Source: Catellatospora vulcania
Lineage (GTDB): Bacteria; Actinomycetota; Actinomycetes; Mycobacteriales; Micromonosporaceae
Direction: 5' to 3'
Assembly (NCBI RefSeq): GCF_009720385.1
Contig: NZ_ML769301.1
Location: 434,001 to 498,000 of the forward strand
Length of the DNA stretch: 64,000 bases
Numbering within the stretch: the stretch's first letter is position 1; each line of letters begins with the position of its first letter. Shown here piece after piece: positions 52,689-61,180 of this stretch. The translations under genes were made by a program, and so were the position numbers. The notes under the pieces were generated by a model. The model saw only the letters and a program-made list of their open reading frames with translations. It had not been told where the DNA came from and did no database searches.

Positions 52689-54076
52689 GCACCGGCATCG
52701 TGCACCTGGGCGTCGGCGGGTTTCACCGGGCGCACCAGGCGATGGTCCTCGACGACCTGCGGGTGCTCGGCCTGGCCGACGGCTGGGGCATCTGCGGCGT
52801 CGGCGTGCTGCCCGCCGACCGGCGTATGCGCGACGTGCTGCACGCGCAGGACTTCGGCTACACGCTGGTGCTCAGGCATCCCGACGGGCAGCAGACCGCC
52901 CGCGGGATCGCGTCGATCACCGACTACCTGTTCGCGCCCGAGGATCCCGAAGCCGTCCTCGAGAAGATGGCCTCGCCGGAGGTCCGCATCGTCTCGCTGA
53001 CCATCACCGAGGGCGGCTACCACGTAGACCGCGTCACCGGCGAGTTCGACGCGAGCGACCCGCGCATCGCCGCCGACCTGGTGCCCGGCGCCGTGCCGCA
53101 GACCGCGTTCGGGCTGATCACCGAGGCGCTGCGCCGCCGCCGGGAGCAGGGTGTCGTCCCGTTCACGGTGCTGTCGTGCGACAACATCCAGGGCAACGGC
53201 GACGTCTGCAAACGGATGCTGACCGCGTTCGCCACCCGCAAGGACCCGGAGCTCGGCGCGTGGATCGCCGATACCGTGGCGTTCCCGAACTCCATGGTGG
53301 ACCGGATCACCCCCGCGACGACTGACGAGGACCGGGCCGCTATCACGGCCCGGTTCGGCGTCGACGACGCCTGGCCGGTCGTCGCCGAACCGTTCTTCCA
53401 GTGGGTCGTCGAGGACCACTTCCCGGCAGGGCGGCCACCGTTCGAGGCGGCCGGGGTGCAACTGGTGGCCGACGTCGAACCGTACGAGCTGATGAAGTTG
53501 CGGCTGCTCAACGCGAGCCACCAGGGACTGTGCTACTTCGGGCGGCTCAGCGGACACCAGTTCGTGCACGAGGCCGCGCAGGATCCGCTCATCGTGCGGT
53601 TGCTGCGCCGTTACATGGACGAGGAGGCCACTCCGACCCTGCACCCGGTGCCCGGCGTCGACCTCGACCGCTACAAGGACACCCTGCTCGAACGGTTCGC
53701 GAACCCGCACGTGCGCGACACCATCGCCCGGTTGTGCACCGACTCCTCGGACCGTATCCCCACCTGGCTGCTGCCCGTCGTGCGGCGCCAGCTCGCCACC
53801 GGCGGCCCGGTGCGGCTGTCGGCGGCGATCGTCGCGAGCTGGGCCCGCTACGCCGAGGGTGTCGACGAGCACGGCGAGACGATCGACGTCGTGGACCGCC
53901 AGCGGGACACCGTGATGGCTCACGCCGCCCGCCAGCGTGCCGAACCGACGGCCTTCCTGCAGCAGCGCGATCTGTTCGGCGACCTCGCCGGCGACGCCCG
54001 CTTCACGGCCGACTACCGCTGGGCGCTCGACTCCCTGATCCGCCGCGGCGCGCAGGCGACACTCGCCGACCTCTGA
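52685..54076 (+). CDS. Mannitol dehydrogenase-family polyol/sugar-acid oxidoreductase
   Basis: This 463-residue NAD-dependent enzyme starts with the family's fold signature GIVHLGVGGFHRAHQA. The middle has LSCDNIQGNGDV and MVDRITPATT, and the catalytic Lys is in MKLRLLNASHQ near residue 270. The family includes mannitol 2-dehydrogenase, D-arabinitol 4-dehydrogenase, fructuronate and tagaturonate reductases. In this locus an arabinitol or related five-carbon polyol activity would fit best, but that is inference. It is translationally coupled to the MalG-type permease by ATGA. Confidence 0.87.
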   Translation: MSTGIVHLGVGGFHRAHQAMVLDDLRVLGLADGWGICGVGVLPADRRMRDVLHAQDFGYTLVLRHPDGQQTARGIASITDYLFAPEDPEAVLEKMASPEVRIVSLTITEGGYHVDRVTGEFDASDPRIAADLVPGAVPQTAFGLITEALRRRREQGVVPFTVLSCDNIQGNGDVCKRMLTAFATRKDPELGAWIADTVAFPNSMVDRITPATTDEDRAAITARFGVDDAWPVVAEPFFQWVVEDHFPAGRPPFEAAGVQLVADVEPYELMKLRLLNASHQGLCYFGRLSGHQFVHEAAQDPLIVRLLRRYMDEEATPTLHPVPGVDLDRYKDTLLERFANPHVRDTIARLCTDSSDRIPTWLLPVVRRQLATGGPVRLSAAIVASWARYAEGVDEHGETIDVVDRQRDTVMAHAARQRAEPTAFLQQRDLFGDLAGDARFTADYRWALDSLIRRGAQATLADL

Positions 54077-54110
54077 CCTTCGTCAGGGCCGTGGAGACAG
54101 GTTGCACGAC

Positions 54111-54160
54111 AAGGCCCACAACTTCTGGGTTGTACCCACAACCCAGAAGTTGTGGGCCTT
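54111..54160 (+). terminator. Very strong hairpin terminator of the importer operon
   Basis: A perfect 23-bp stem, 4-base loop, lies about 35 bases after the stop codon. The inner part is unusually A+T-containing for this genome (ACAACTTCTGGGTTGT). Confidence 0.8.
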
Positions 54161-54196
54161 TCGCCTTCACCCGCCCCTCCCACCGCTCCGGACAGT

Positions 54197-54235
54197 GACG
54201 GGCCGGTGACCCCGCTGCAAGGTCACCGGCCCGTC
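54197..54235 (-). terminator. Hairpin terminator of the isomerase operon
   Basis: A second perfect stem of 15 bp (GACGGGCCGGTGACC and complement) lies 16 bases beyond the minus-strand isomerase stop, so each convergent operon has its own hairpin. Confidence 0.7.
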
Positions 54236-54251
54236 GTCAGTCAGCAGTTGG

Positions 54252-55889
54252 TCAGAGCTTCACGTCTCCGCACAGGTGAACCGCGAGGCCCAGCTCGGCG
54301 AACAGCGCCGCCTTGGCCAGCAGCGCCCGGTCGGCCGCGTCGGCATCGGGCGCGTATGCGACCTGCACGTGGTTGGCCTTGTGCCGGGCCATCAACTGGT
54401 CGCGGCTGACGCCGTCGAGCACCGCGTGCATGATCGGCCAGACCCTGGTGGTGGCGTCCAGCCGCCGCTGCGTCTCGGCGGCGGGCAGCTCGGCGACGTG
54501 GCCGCGGCCGAGGTCGACGTGCAGCGCCCCGCCCATGACGAACACCCGCGACCAGACGATCTCGCCGGGCACCGCGACGCCGCTGAGCGTGCCGCCGCCG
54601 AGCGGGAAGTACATCGGCGGCTGGCGCATGCTGTAGCTGTTCTGGTAGCCGCCGTGGTGCGAGGCCGGCGCGGAGCCGGAGATCTCGAACACCCAGACGA
54701 ACTCGCCGCCGTACTCGTCGCCCCACCGGATGTCGTGCAGGGTGGTCGCCGGGTCGAAGCCCATCGCGGTCCAGATCCGGTTGGTGACCAGCGCGTCGAC
54801 GGCCACACCCCAGTCGACCTCGTTGAAGTGTGGCAGCGGCCGCCCGGCGTAAAGCTCCCGAGCTCCGTCACGGCTGTGCACCGGCGGGCGCTCGGCGTTG
54901 TTGAGCAGCCCCTCGGCCAGGTCGCTGGCGGGCACGGTGTCCTTGAGCCCCTGCTGGTACTGGATGCCGACGGCGTCGAGCCCGAAGTCGTCGCTGATCC
55001 GCAGCGCCGCGATGTACATCTTCAGCTGGCTGGTCACCTGCGCCTCGGTCAGCTCGGTCGCCTCGTCCGTGCCGAAGTGGAAGGTGAAACCGCGCTCGTC
55101 CAGCCACCGGCGGGCGGCGGCGGCCTCGTCGTCGCCGACCCGGGCCATCTCGGCGACCAGCGCGCTCTGCGACAGCCGCTCCTTGAAGATGCCCAGCGGG
55201 TTGAGCATCTCGTCGTCGAAGATCGCGTTGTACATGCCCATGCAGCCCTCGTCGAACACGCCGACGACGGCCTTGTCGTCGCGCAGCTTGCGGGCCAGCG
55301 CGACGCCCAGCTCCACCTCGGGCGCGGCCGCGTCGAGGCCGGGCAGGTCGCGCACGTGGGACTGGTCGTGGCGCAGCTCGCCCGTCTCCAGCCAGGTCCG
55401 CAGGCCGTCGCGGGCCCACGTGTCGGTGAAGTCCTCGCTCCACAGCGCCGAGTGGAAGACACCGGCCTTGGTGAGGCTGGCGGTCAGGTTCAGCAGGCCG
55501 ACCAGGCCGGGGAACTCGCCGGACCAGTTGGCCACGATCAGGATCGGCCCCTGGTGGCTGCGCAGCCCGGCGAGCACGTGGTGGCTGTACTGCCACACCG
55601 CGTCGACGACCACCAGCGGCGCGTCCACCGGGATGTCCTTGAACACCTCGATGCCGTAGCGCTGGCTGTCGATGAAACCGTGGCCCTTGTCCTGGTCGAA
55701 CGGGTGCGCCCGCTGCACCGCCCAGTCCAGCTCGGCCAGGGCCGCGGTGACGGCGGCCTCGAACTGCTGCTGCGCCGGCCAGCAGGTGATGTTGGCGGAC
55801 GGCCGCAGGTCACCGCTGGCGATCGTGTAGACGGTGCGGGGCTGTGCCTGCGGCCGCTGCGACGGCGCGGGCAGGAGGTAGCTCGTCAT
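54252..55889 (-). CDS. L-fucose isomerase-like aldose-ketose isomerase
   Basis: The 545-residue protein looks like the FucI/AraA superfamily. Its N-terminal domain ends near residue 190 with VGVFDEGCMGMYNAIFDDEM. The catalytic part has VGIQYQQGLKDTVPASDLAEGLLNN and PHFNEVDWGVAVDALVTNRIW, and the C-terminal barrel has RHKANHVQVAY, which may hold the metal His. FucI-type enzymes also convert D-arabinose to D-ribulose, the step this locus would need. No signal peptide is present. It overlaps the GH116 stop as ATGA and is the last gene of the kinase-GH116-isomerase operon. The exact sugar is not shown by sequence. Confidence 0.8.
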   Translation of the reverse strand: MTSYLLPAPSQRPQAQPRTVYTIASGDLRPSANITCWPAQQQFEAAVTAALAELDWAVQRAHPFDQDKGHGFIDSQRYGIEVFKDIPVDAPLVVVDAVWQYSHHVLAGLRSHQGPILIVANWSGEFPGLVGLLNLTASLTKAGVFHSALWSEDFTDTWARDGLRTWLETGELRHDQSHVRDLPGLDAAAPEVELGVALARKLRDDKAVVGVFDEGCMGMYNAIFDDEMLNPLGIFKERLSQSALVAEMARVGDDEAAAARRWLDERGFTFHFGTDEATELTEAQVTSQLKMYIAALRISDDFGLDAVGIQYQQGLKDTVPASDLAEGLLNNAERPPVHSRDGARELYAGRPLPHFNEVDWGVAVDALVTNRIWTAMGFDPATTLHDIRWGDEYGGEFVWVFEISGSAPASHHGGYQNSYSMRQPPMYFPLGGGTLSGVAVPGEIVWSRVFVMGGALHVDLGRGHVAELPAAETQRRLDATTRVWPIMHAVLDGVSRDQLMARHKANHVQVAYAPDADAADRALLAKAALFAELGLAVHLCGDVKL

Positions 55890-58393
55890 GGGAGGTCCTT
55901 CCGATCGAGGGGGTCAGGGGCGGTGAGCTGTACGGCGTCGCCCGCGGCCAGCCGCACCGGGCCAGCGGACAGTGGCCCGTGCACGGGGTGGGTGACGGTG
56001 AGTGCGGCCAGGTCGAGTCGGCCGCCGAGCAGGCGCAGCGACGCGCCGCCGGGGGAGAGGGCCAGCTCGCCCCAGCCGGCGCCGGTGGTGAAGATCGTTT
56101 GCAGCCGGTCGCCGCCGCAGCGCGGCGTGAACGCCAGGGTGCGTGCGACGGCGTCGTAGTCCGCGCCGCTGAGCGCGACGACCAGGCCCCAGCTCGCCAG
56201 GGAGCGGGCGTAGTGGTTGCCGCACTCGACCTCGTTCCACGGGTTGCGCCTGCGGCCGTCGTGCCGGGCGCGCACCGCGCGGACCAGTTGCAGGCCCTCC
56301 TCGACCAGCCCTTCGAAGACCAGATGGGTGGCCACCTGGTACTCGATGCCGGTCCACACCTCGTCGCTGTAGACGAACGGGATGCGCGGGCGGCCGCCGC
56401 GCGGCCACGAGCACAGCAGCAGCCCCGCCTCGTCGTTGAGGGCGTACGTGCGCTGCACGCTGTGGTGGCCGGTCAGCTCGGCGCGGAAGTTGTGCCGGTG
56501 AACCGCCGCGACGGCACTGCGTACGTGCTCGGCGGGCAGCACGTGGCCGAGCCCGGCGACGTGCGCCAGCAGCTGGCCGAACACCTGGTCGGACAGGCAT
56601 CCGGTGCCGTACTGGTAGCGGCGCGCGTCGACGTCGTCAAGCCGCTGCTCGTAGTACTCGCCGTTGAACAACAGCGCGTCCATCCGTGCCGCGCCCGTGG
56701 CCGCCGCATCGCGGTAGCGCTGCGCAGCCGCGGCGTCGCCCATCCGGTCGGCGATGGCCGCCCCGGCGGTCAGGGCGGCGAAGAACATCGAGTTCGCGAG
56801 GGAGTTCGGGCCGTGGAACTCGATGTCGTAGGTGTTGTGCTGCTCGCTGTCGAGCACGCCGTCGCCGTCGGTGTCCCAGGCGGTGAACGCGAACTCCAGC
56901 GCCCGCTGCGCACCCGGCCAGCAGTCGGCCAGCAACACGTCGTCGCCGCTGAAACGCCATTCGCGGAACAGCCGCACGATCGCGCCGAGCTGCCCGTCGA
57001 CCGCCGGGTGGAAGTCCCACGGCTCGTTGCCGAACACGCTGTTGGCGCGGAAGTTCATCCGGCCGTCGGGCCGGGTCTCGTGCGTGAACTCGGTGCGCCG
57101 GGCGTCGCGTTCCAGCTCCGGGAACAGGAACGCGGCCGTCTGTGCGTAGTTCCACACGTGCGTGCAGGTGCCCTCGCAGCTGCCGCCGTCGTCGAAGCTG
57201 CCCTCCCAGGCGGCGAAACGCCCGCCCGCCAGCCGGAAGCAGGTGGTGCTGCGCAGCGCGACCAGGGTCGAGCCGACCGCGTCGGCCACCTCCGGCGGCA
57301 GCGTGCCGCCGAACAGTGCCCCGTGGAAGGCGCGGGTGTGCCGTTCCAGCTCCGGCAGGTCGGCGGCGAGTCGGCGGGCGACGGCCCAGGCGTCGGCGTA
57401 CGCCGTGGCGTAGTGGTTGCGGACCACCTCGCCGGCGTGCGTGTTGTCGAGATTGATGTTGCCCTGCCAGGCCCGCGGACGGTTCGGGAAGTGCCAGGTG
57501 AGCAGGAACTCGAAGTCCCTGCTCGCGCCGGGGGCGAGCCGATGCGCGATGCCGAGCGAGCCCACTCGCAGCCGGGTGAACCAGTCCGGATAGGGCGGCT
57601 CGTCGATGCTGAACGCGGTCTCCGGCGTCAGCCGCCCGGTGGCGCACAGCTCGTCCCAGAACACCTGGACGCCGTCCTGCCAGAACCCGGACAGCCACTG
57701 CGGTTTGGCCGTCGTGTCCGGGTCGGTGGTGGACAGCGCGGCGGTGCCGTGGCGCAGATCGTCGTCGGGCAGGTCGCTGCTGAACCGGATACCGCGCAGC
57801 CCGCCGTCGTCGGCCCAGTCGTTGGCCGGCTGCCCGGCGTACCGCGGGAAGTGGTGCACGTCGTAGCCGGTGACGCCGACCGGGTTGGCCAGCGAGCCGA
57901 CGATGGTGACGTCGGCGTCGACGTCGAGGGGGTTGGTCACCGTGTAGCGCAGCACCGCGCCGGGGATGCCGGAGGCGTCCGCGTCCAGCGGCACCAGCGG
58001 CGTGAACGCCGTCAACGCCACCTGTACCCCGAGGTCGTCGTCGGCGAAGTCGACCCGCAGCAGCGGATACTCGCCGAACATCCGGCTGTCGCGCAGCCGC
58101 GGCAGCCCGGCCAGCTGACCGGCGTAGTAGCCCTGGTCTCCCTCGTGCGGCCCGGTCAGCCGCGACTCCAGGATCCGGGTGACGGCCGTGCCGCCGGCGG
58201 GGGCGGCGCGGATCGCGAAGAAGCTGAACGGCAGCCGCGCGCCTTTGGCGGGCCGGTTGGCCAGCTCCCAGTCGCGCAGCTCGCCGCGCGCGCCGATCGA
58301 CACGTTGCCGGTGCCGATGCCGCCGAGCGGGAAGGCCGCGGCCGAGGCATCCGGGCCGAGGCCCGGGGGAGCGTTTTCAGGGTGCACGGGCAT
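55886..58393 (-). CDS. GH116 glycoside hydrolase
   Basis: The 835-residue enzyme shows GH116 signatures: FPLGGIGTGNVSIGARGELR near the N-terminus, ANRPAKG, GTCTHVWNYAQTAAFLFPELE near residue 420, and SEQHNTYDIEFHGPNSL near 520. These belong to the GBA2-like family of retaining hydrolases. GH116 includes beta-glucosidases, beta-xylosidases and an exo-D-arabinofuranosidase acting on mycobacterial arabinan. There is no signal peptide, so it acts on imported sugars. I chose the ATG at 58393, 11 bases after GGAGG; a GTG four codons earlier overlaps that site. Neighbouring GH172 and DUF4185 genes favour the arabinofuranosidase reading. Confidence 0.88.
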   Translation of the reverse strand: MPVHPENAPPGLGPDASAAAFPLGGIGTGNVSIGARGELRDWELANRPAKGARLPFSFFAIRAAPAGGTAVTRILESRLTGPHEGDQGYYAGQLAGLPRLRDSRMFGEYPLLRVDFADDDLGVQVALTAFTPLVPLDADASGIPGAVLRYTVTNPLDVDADVTIVGSLANPVGVTGYDVHHFPRYAGQPANDWADDGGLRGIRFSSDLPDDDLRHGTAALSTTDPDTTAKPQWLSGFWQDGVQVFWDELCATGRLTPETAFSIDEPPYPDWFTRLRVGSLGIAHRLAPGASRDFEFLLTWHFPNRPRAWQGNINLDNTHAGEVVRNHYATAYADAWAVARRLAADLPELERHTRAFHGALFGGTLPPEVADAVGSTLVALRSTTCFRLAGGRFAAWEGSFDDGGSCEGTCTHVWNYAQTAAFLFPELERDARRTEFTHETRPDGRMNFRANSVFGNEPWDFHPAVDGQLGAIVRLFREWRFSGDDVLLADCWPGAQRALEFAFTAWDTDGDGVLDSEQHNTYDIEFHGPNSLANSMFFAALTAGAAIADRMGDAAAAQRYRDAAATGAARMDALLFNGEYYEQRLDDVDARRYQYGTGCLSDQVFGQLLAHVAGLGHVLPAEHVRSAVAAVHRHNFRAELTGHHSVQRTYALNDEAGLLLCSWPRGGRPRIPFVYSDEVWTGIEYQVATHLVFEGLVEEGLQLVRAVRARHDGRRRNPWNEVECGNHYARSLASWGLVVALSGADYDAVARTLAFTPRCGGDRLQTIFTTGAGWGELALSPGGASLRLLGGRLDLAALTVTHPVHGPLSAGPVRLAAGDAVQLTAPDPLDRKDLP

Positions 58394-58453
58394 GAGGGGG
58401 TACACCTCCGTCCAGGGGTCGACGGGTGAGCGGGAGTCGTCGGGGCGGGACTG

Positions 58454-59962
58454 TCAGCGGGTGGCGCGCTGCCGCTCACGGTCGGCGAGGGCGTGCACGA
58501 TCGGCGCGGTGGCCGGATACAGGTCGAGGTAGAGCGCGTACAGCTGGTCGTACTCGGCGCGGACCGACGGCTGCGGGGTCCGCGTCTGCACGATCGGGTT
58601 CCACTGCCCGATGTCGGGGTCGGCGACCGCCCCGGCGGCCAGGAACGCCGCGCCGAACGCGGCCCCGATGGTCTGGGCGGGGACGGCCTGCTCCCGCCCG
58701 GTCACATCGGACACGATCTGCGTCCACAGGCTGCCCTGCGCGCCGCCCCCGACGGCGACGATCCGCTCCACGCGCCCGCCCGCCTGCTCGATCGCGGCCA
58801 CGTTGTGCCGTACGCCGAACGCCGTCGCCTCCAGCGCCGCCCGATACAGGTCGCCGCGGGTGTGCGCGACGGTCAGCCCGGCGAGCACGCCGCGCGCGTC
58901 GGGATCGGCGACCGGGGTCCGCTCCCCGGCGAAGTAGGGCAGCATGAGCAGCCCGTGCGCGCCCGGCCCGGCGGCCTCGGCCAGCGCCAGCAGCTCCGGG
59001 TAGCCGGGCGAGCCGAACAGCTCGCGCAGCCACCCGGTGATCGCGCCGGAGGTGGCCATGCCGCCGGCGAGGTTGCGGGTGCCGGGCAGCGCGCCGACCG
59101 TGCCCCACAGCGTCGGCGAGGTCAGCGGCCTGTCCACGGTGTTGATGAGGAACATGGTGGTGCCGTACATGAGCATCAGGTCGCTGACCCGGTGCGCGCC
59201 GACGCTGATCGCCTCGGACCAGGCGTCGATCGTGCCCGCGATGACGGGCGTGCCGGGGGCGAGGCCGGTCTCGGCGGCGGCCGCGGCGGACACGCCGCCG
59301 ACGGTGTCGCCGGGCCACACCAGCGGCGGCAGCTGCGCCCCGGCGGCGACCTCGCCCGCCCAGGGGCCGTGCCAGCCCTGCGTGCCCGCGTCGTACATCG
59401 GGGTGCACTGGCTGGCCGAGTGGTGGTCCAGGTAGTAGGCCCCGGTGAGTTTCCAGCCGAGCCAGGTGCTGGGCTGGAAGAACCGCCAGTCGCCCGCGAC
59501 GGCCTGCGGCTCGTGCTCGGCCAGCCAGGCCAGCTTCGGCCCGACCGCCTGCGTGCTCAACGACGACCCACACCGCTCCCGGATCGCGTCGGCCCCGCCG
59601 AGCCGCTCGGTCAGGCGCTCGATCTGCGCGGTGGCCCTGGTATCGATGCCATAGAGCACCGCGGGCCGTCGCGGCTCGCCCGCGAGGTCGGTGACCAGCA
59701 CACACGGGCCCATCCCGCTCACGCCGACGGAGCGGACCTGGCCCGGCTCGGGCGCGTCCGGCGCGGCCAGCAGCTGGCGGATGATGCCGACTGCCTCGTC
59801 CCACCAGACGCGGGGGTCCATCTCGACATGACCCGGCGCGGGCCGCTGCACCTCGTGCTCGCGGGTGGCGGTGGCGACGATCGTGCCGTCGAGCGTGACG
59901 AGCACGCCCTTGCTGCTCGACGTTCCGATGTCGACGCCGAGGACACAGGCTTGCCTCAACAT
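58454..59962 (-). CDS. FGGY-family carbohydrate kinase
   Basis: The 502-residue kinase has the two actin-like FGGY domains: VLGVDIGTSSSKGVLVTLDG at the start, the substrate region GHVEMDPRVWW, the second-domain phosphate loops LMLMYGTTMFLI and MATSGAITGWLREL, and the adenosine motif VGGGAQGSLWTQIVSDVTG. The family phosphorylates xylulose, ribulose, glycerol or gluconate. Next to a fucose-isomerase-like enzyme a D-ribulokinase role is attractive, but sequence alone does not separate it from xylulokinase. It heads the operon kinase-GH116-isomerase, and a GAAATCGATTTC operator sits 16 bases before its ATG. Confidence 0.88.
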   Translation of the reverse strand: MLRQACVLGVDIGTSSSKGVLVTLDGTIVATATREHEVQRPAPGHVEMDPRVWWDEAVGIIRQLLAAPDAPEPGQVRSVGVSGMGPCVLVTDLAGEPRRPAVLYGIDTRATAQIERLTERLGGADAIRERCGSSLSTQAVGPKLAWLAEHEPQAVAGDWRFFQPSTWLGWKLTGAYYLDHHSASQCTPMYDAGTQGWHGPWAGEVAAGAQLPPLVWPGDTVGGVSAAAAAETGLAPGTPVIAGTIDAWSEAISVGAHRVSDLMLMYGTTMFLINTVDRPLTSPTLWGTVGALPGTRNLAGGMATSGAITGWLRELFGSPGYPELLALAEAAGPGAHGLLMLPYFAGERTPVADPDARGVLAGLTVAHTRGDLYRAALEATAFGVRHNVAAIEQAGGRVERIVAVGGGAQGSLWTQIVSDVTGREQAVPAQTIGAAFGAAFLAAGAVADPDIGQWNPIVQTRTPQPSVRAEYDQLYALYLDLYPATAPIVHALADRERQRATR

Positions 59963-59977
59963 GCCCGTACCCTGTCA

Positions 59978-59989
59978 GAAATCGATTTC
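59978..59989. promoter_or_regulatory. Operator GAAATCGATTTC before the FGGY kinase
   Basis: Exact copy of the 12-bp palindrome found at 48171-48182. Its position only 16 bases from the kinase start suggests that bound repressor would block RNA polymerase directly. Confidence 0.75.
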
Positions 59990-60030
59990 ACCGTCAAGCA
60001 CCGCCGACACCGCGGGTGTCGCTCGGGAAC

Positions 60031-61008
60031 TCAGCCGACGGGGGTGAGCTGGTTGCGCAGCACGATGGTGCGGGCCGGCTGGTCGTCGCCGTTGATCCGC
60101 TCCAGCAGCAGCTTCGCGGCGGTGGTGCCCAGGTGCCGGGCAGGCATGTGCACCACGGTGATCGGGATCGGCACCAGCGGCAGGAAGGGCAGGTCGCCGA
60201 AGACGGCGACGCCGGTCGCCGGTGGAAGCTTGCCCTGCTCGGACAGCACCCGCAGGGCGCCGACGCTCATCAGGTTGTTGGCCACGAACACGGCGTCCGG
60301 CGGCTCGGGCATGGCGAGCAGGTCACTCATCGCCGCCGCGCCGCCGTCGACCCGGAAGTCGGCGTATCGCAGGTAGCGGTCGTCGGCCTCGGCCGCCCGG
60401 CCGCCGGTGACCGCGTCGCGCCAGCCGTCGGCGCGCTGCGTGGCCGTCTCGACGTCGCTCGGGCCGGTGATGCAGGCGATCCGCTGGAAACCCTGCTCCA
60501 CCAGGGCTTGGGTGGCGGCCCGCCCGCCGGCCCGGTTGTCGACGATGACCGCGTCCACGTCCACGCCGTGCGGGCTGCGGTCGACCGCCACGACCGGGCA
60601 CTTGCGGGCGAGCAGGCCGCTCAGGTCGCTGTTGCCGCCGGCCGCCGCGATGATCACGCCGGCCATGGTGGCGCTGAGCGCGATGTCGAGGTAGCGCAGT
60701 TCCTTCTCGTGGTCCTCGTCGGTGTTGCACAGCACCACCGAGTAGCCGGCGGCACGGGCCACGTCCTCGACGCCGCGGGCCAGCGCGGTGAAGAACGGGT
60801 TCTCGATGTCCGGGATGACCAGGGCGATCACCTCGGAGCTCTGCAACCGCAGGGTGCGTGCGGTGCGGCTCGGGGTGAACGCGAGTGCCTTGGCCGCCTT
60901 GCGCACCGCCTCGGCCTTCTCGGCGGACACGTTGGCGCCGTTGAACACGCGCGAGACGGTCGCGGGGGACACCCCGGCCGCCGCGGCGACCTCGTAGATC
61001 GTTGGCAT
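60031..61008 (-). CDS. LacI-family transcriptional repressor
   Basis: The 325-residue regulator has the LacI helix-turn-helix TIYEVAAAAGVSPATVSRVFNG, hinge helix region FTPSRTARTLRLQ and a sugar-binding domain (ALVIPDIENPFFTALARGVE, then VAVDRSPHGVDVDAVIVDN). The start at 61008 follows GAGGAAG; a start 31 codons earlier would add an unrelated tail. It is divergent from the GH172 gene, and a GAAATCGATTGC site lies between them, so it probably represses itself and the locus until a sugar such as a released arabinose or oligosaccharide binds. It is the only LacI gene in the window. Confidence 0.93.
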   Translation of the reverse strand: MPTIYEVAAAAGVSPATVSRVFNGANVSAEKAEAVRKAAKALAFTPSRTARTLRLQSSEVIALVIPDIENPFFTALARGVEDVARAAGYSVVLCNTDEDHEKELRYLDIALSATMAGVIIAAAGGNSDLSGLLARKCPVVAVDRSPHGVDVDAVIVDNRAGGRAATQALVEQGFQRIACITGPSDVETATQRADGWRDAVTGGRAAEADDRYLRYADFRVDGGAAAMSDLLAMPEPPDAVFVANNLMSVGALRVLSEQGKLPPATGVAVFGDLPFLPLVPIPITVVHMPARHLGTTAAKLLLERINGDDQPARTIVLRNQLTPVG

Positions 61009-61112
61009 CGCTTCCTCATCGATCGGCCCGCCTGCCCGCCGGGAGCTGCGGGCGTCCGGGCTTGGGGCGTCGGCGACCCGTTGACACGGTAGCCGCCTCA
61101 CCCTACCTTAAT

Positions 61113-61124
61113 GAAATCGATTGC
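61113..61124. promoter_or_regulatory. Operator variant GAAATCGATTGC between lacI and GH172
   Basis: Differs from the other two palindromes at one base. It is 105 bases from the lacI start and 57 bases before the GH172 start, so one repressor could act on both divergent genes. Confidence 0.7.
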
Positions 61125-61180
61125 AGACCGGTGCCCTTCGCCGCGCCGTCGAACCTGCCCCGCATCGTCGAGGAGAGCTT

